This document shows positions 63,793-64,000 of a stretch of 64,000 bases of DNA, in pieces; positions within the stretch are counted from its first letter, which is position 1, and each line of letters begins with the position of its first letter. The stretch is taken from contig NZ_DAIEIF010000017.1 in NCBI RefSeq assembly GCF_027352905.1, forward strand, positions 1 to 64,000, read 5' to 3'. Position numbers and translations under genes: made by a program. The stretch is from Acidocella sp. Its GTDB lineage: Bacteria; Pseudomonadota; Alphaproteobacteria; Acetobacterales; Acetobacteraceae. The notes beneath the pieces were generated by a model. It was not told the origin of the DNA, did no database searches, and was given only the letters and a program-made list of their open reading frames with translations.

Positions 63793-64000
63793 TCAGGGGC
63801 GCACCTGGCCGTTGCCCCGCACCACGTAGCGGAAGATGGTGAGCTGTTCCGGCCCCACCGGTCCGCGCGCGTGGATATGCCCGGTGGCGATGCCGATCTC
63901 CGCGCCGAAGCCGAACTCGCCGCCATCGCAGAACTGGGTGGAGGCGTTCCACAGCGTTACCGCGGCGCGGCTGCGGCGCAGAAATTCCTCGGCGGCGGCG
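63793..64000 (-). CDS. proA: Gamma-glutamyl phosphate reductase, C-terminal part
   Basis: 68 residues visible, stop at 63793. '[20 protein letters not shown]' and '[20 protein letters not shown]' are the ProA C-terminal motifs. It reduces gamma-glutamyl phosphate to the semialdehyde in proline synthesis. The rest lies beyond the right edge. nadD follows about 30 bases downstream, so the genes are probably co-transcribed. Confidence 0.9.
   Translation of the reverse strand, partial: AAAEEFLRRSRAAVTLWNASTQFCDGGEFGFGAEIGIATGHIHARGPVGPEQLTIFRYVVRGNGQVRP

Overview
The window reads as the chromosome of a GC-rich alphaproteobacterium. The gene order erpA / dgt-argS-SPOR-nagZ-(M50 protease)-scpA-scpB-tatB-tatC-serS-dapD-dapE is an alphaproteobacterial arrangement, and the overall gene content (gloB divergent from a small methyltransferase, HIG1 protein, putrescine genes) would fit Acetobacteraceae/Rhodospirillales. 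The family-level placement is inference, not proof.

Region 1 (1 to about 10.5 kb, all + strand) is the late end of a Mu-like contractile-tail prophage. It starts with the end of a probable tape measure gene, then a DNA circulation protein, baseplate hub, spike with an HxH tip, gp46, baseplate J, gp48 and a tail fibre with an AT-rich tip. Tail accessory genes follow, then a lysis cassette: a holin-like candidate, small membrane proteins, an i-spanin/o-spanin-like pair and a lambda-R-type (GH104) endolysin. The genes are packed with 1 to 4 base overlaps.

Region 2 (about 10.5 to 18.3 kb) is a lower-GC accessory zone: a higBA-type toxin-antitoxin module; a complete 4,005-bp IS1595-family transposon (11295-15299) with 24-bp inverted repeats and a perfect 8-bp target duplication; a decayed second endolysin copy that the transposon split; an unknown divergent gene pair; a second RelE/XRE module with a palindromic operator; a DUF4236 protein; and an IS1380-like transposase remnant. 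The transposon carries an apparent four-gene operon: transposase, a large N6-adenine methylase with a nuclease-like N-terminus and specificity-like C-terminus, a RelE-like toxin and a small probable antitoxin. This modification/restriction plus addiction cargo is the most unusual thing in the window.

Region 3 (18.3-31 kb) is housekeeping: Fe-S assembly (erpA), dNTP hydrolysis, arginyl- and seryl-tRNA synthetases, cell-wall recycling, chromosome condensation (scpAB), a glutathione cyclotransferase, twin-arginine export (tatBC, with no tatA next to it) and lysine/peptidoglycan precursor synthesis (dapD, dapE).

Region 4 (31-46 kb) holds a four-gene MdtABC/NodT-type RND efflux operon, a DUF2147 protein, gloB, a methyltransferase, a large mechanosensitive channel, a HIG1 protein, an AlkB-like dioxygenase and a secreted protein. 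Region 5 (46-51.5 kb, minus strand) is a putrescine/agmatine operon: aminotransferase, glutamine-synthetase-like gamma-glutamylpolyamine synthetase, agmatine deiminase and APC permease. Region 6 (51.7-64 kb) has a WD40-like protein, rsmA, a ClC-CBS channel, a formate dehydrogenase remnant, a MOSC protein, clpB with a heat-shock-type promoter, a Met-rich multicopper oxidase, a convergent pair ending in a polyhistidine secreted protein, and rlmH, rsfS, nadD and the 3' end of proA with non-standard start signals. No rRNA, tRNA or CRISPR array was seen.
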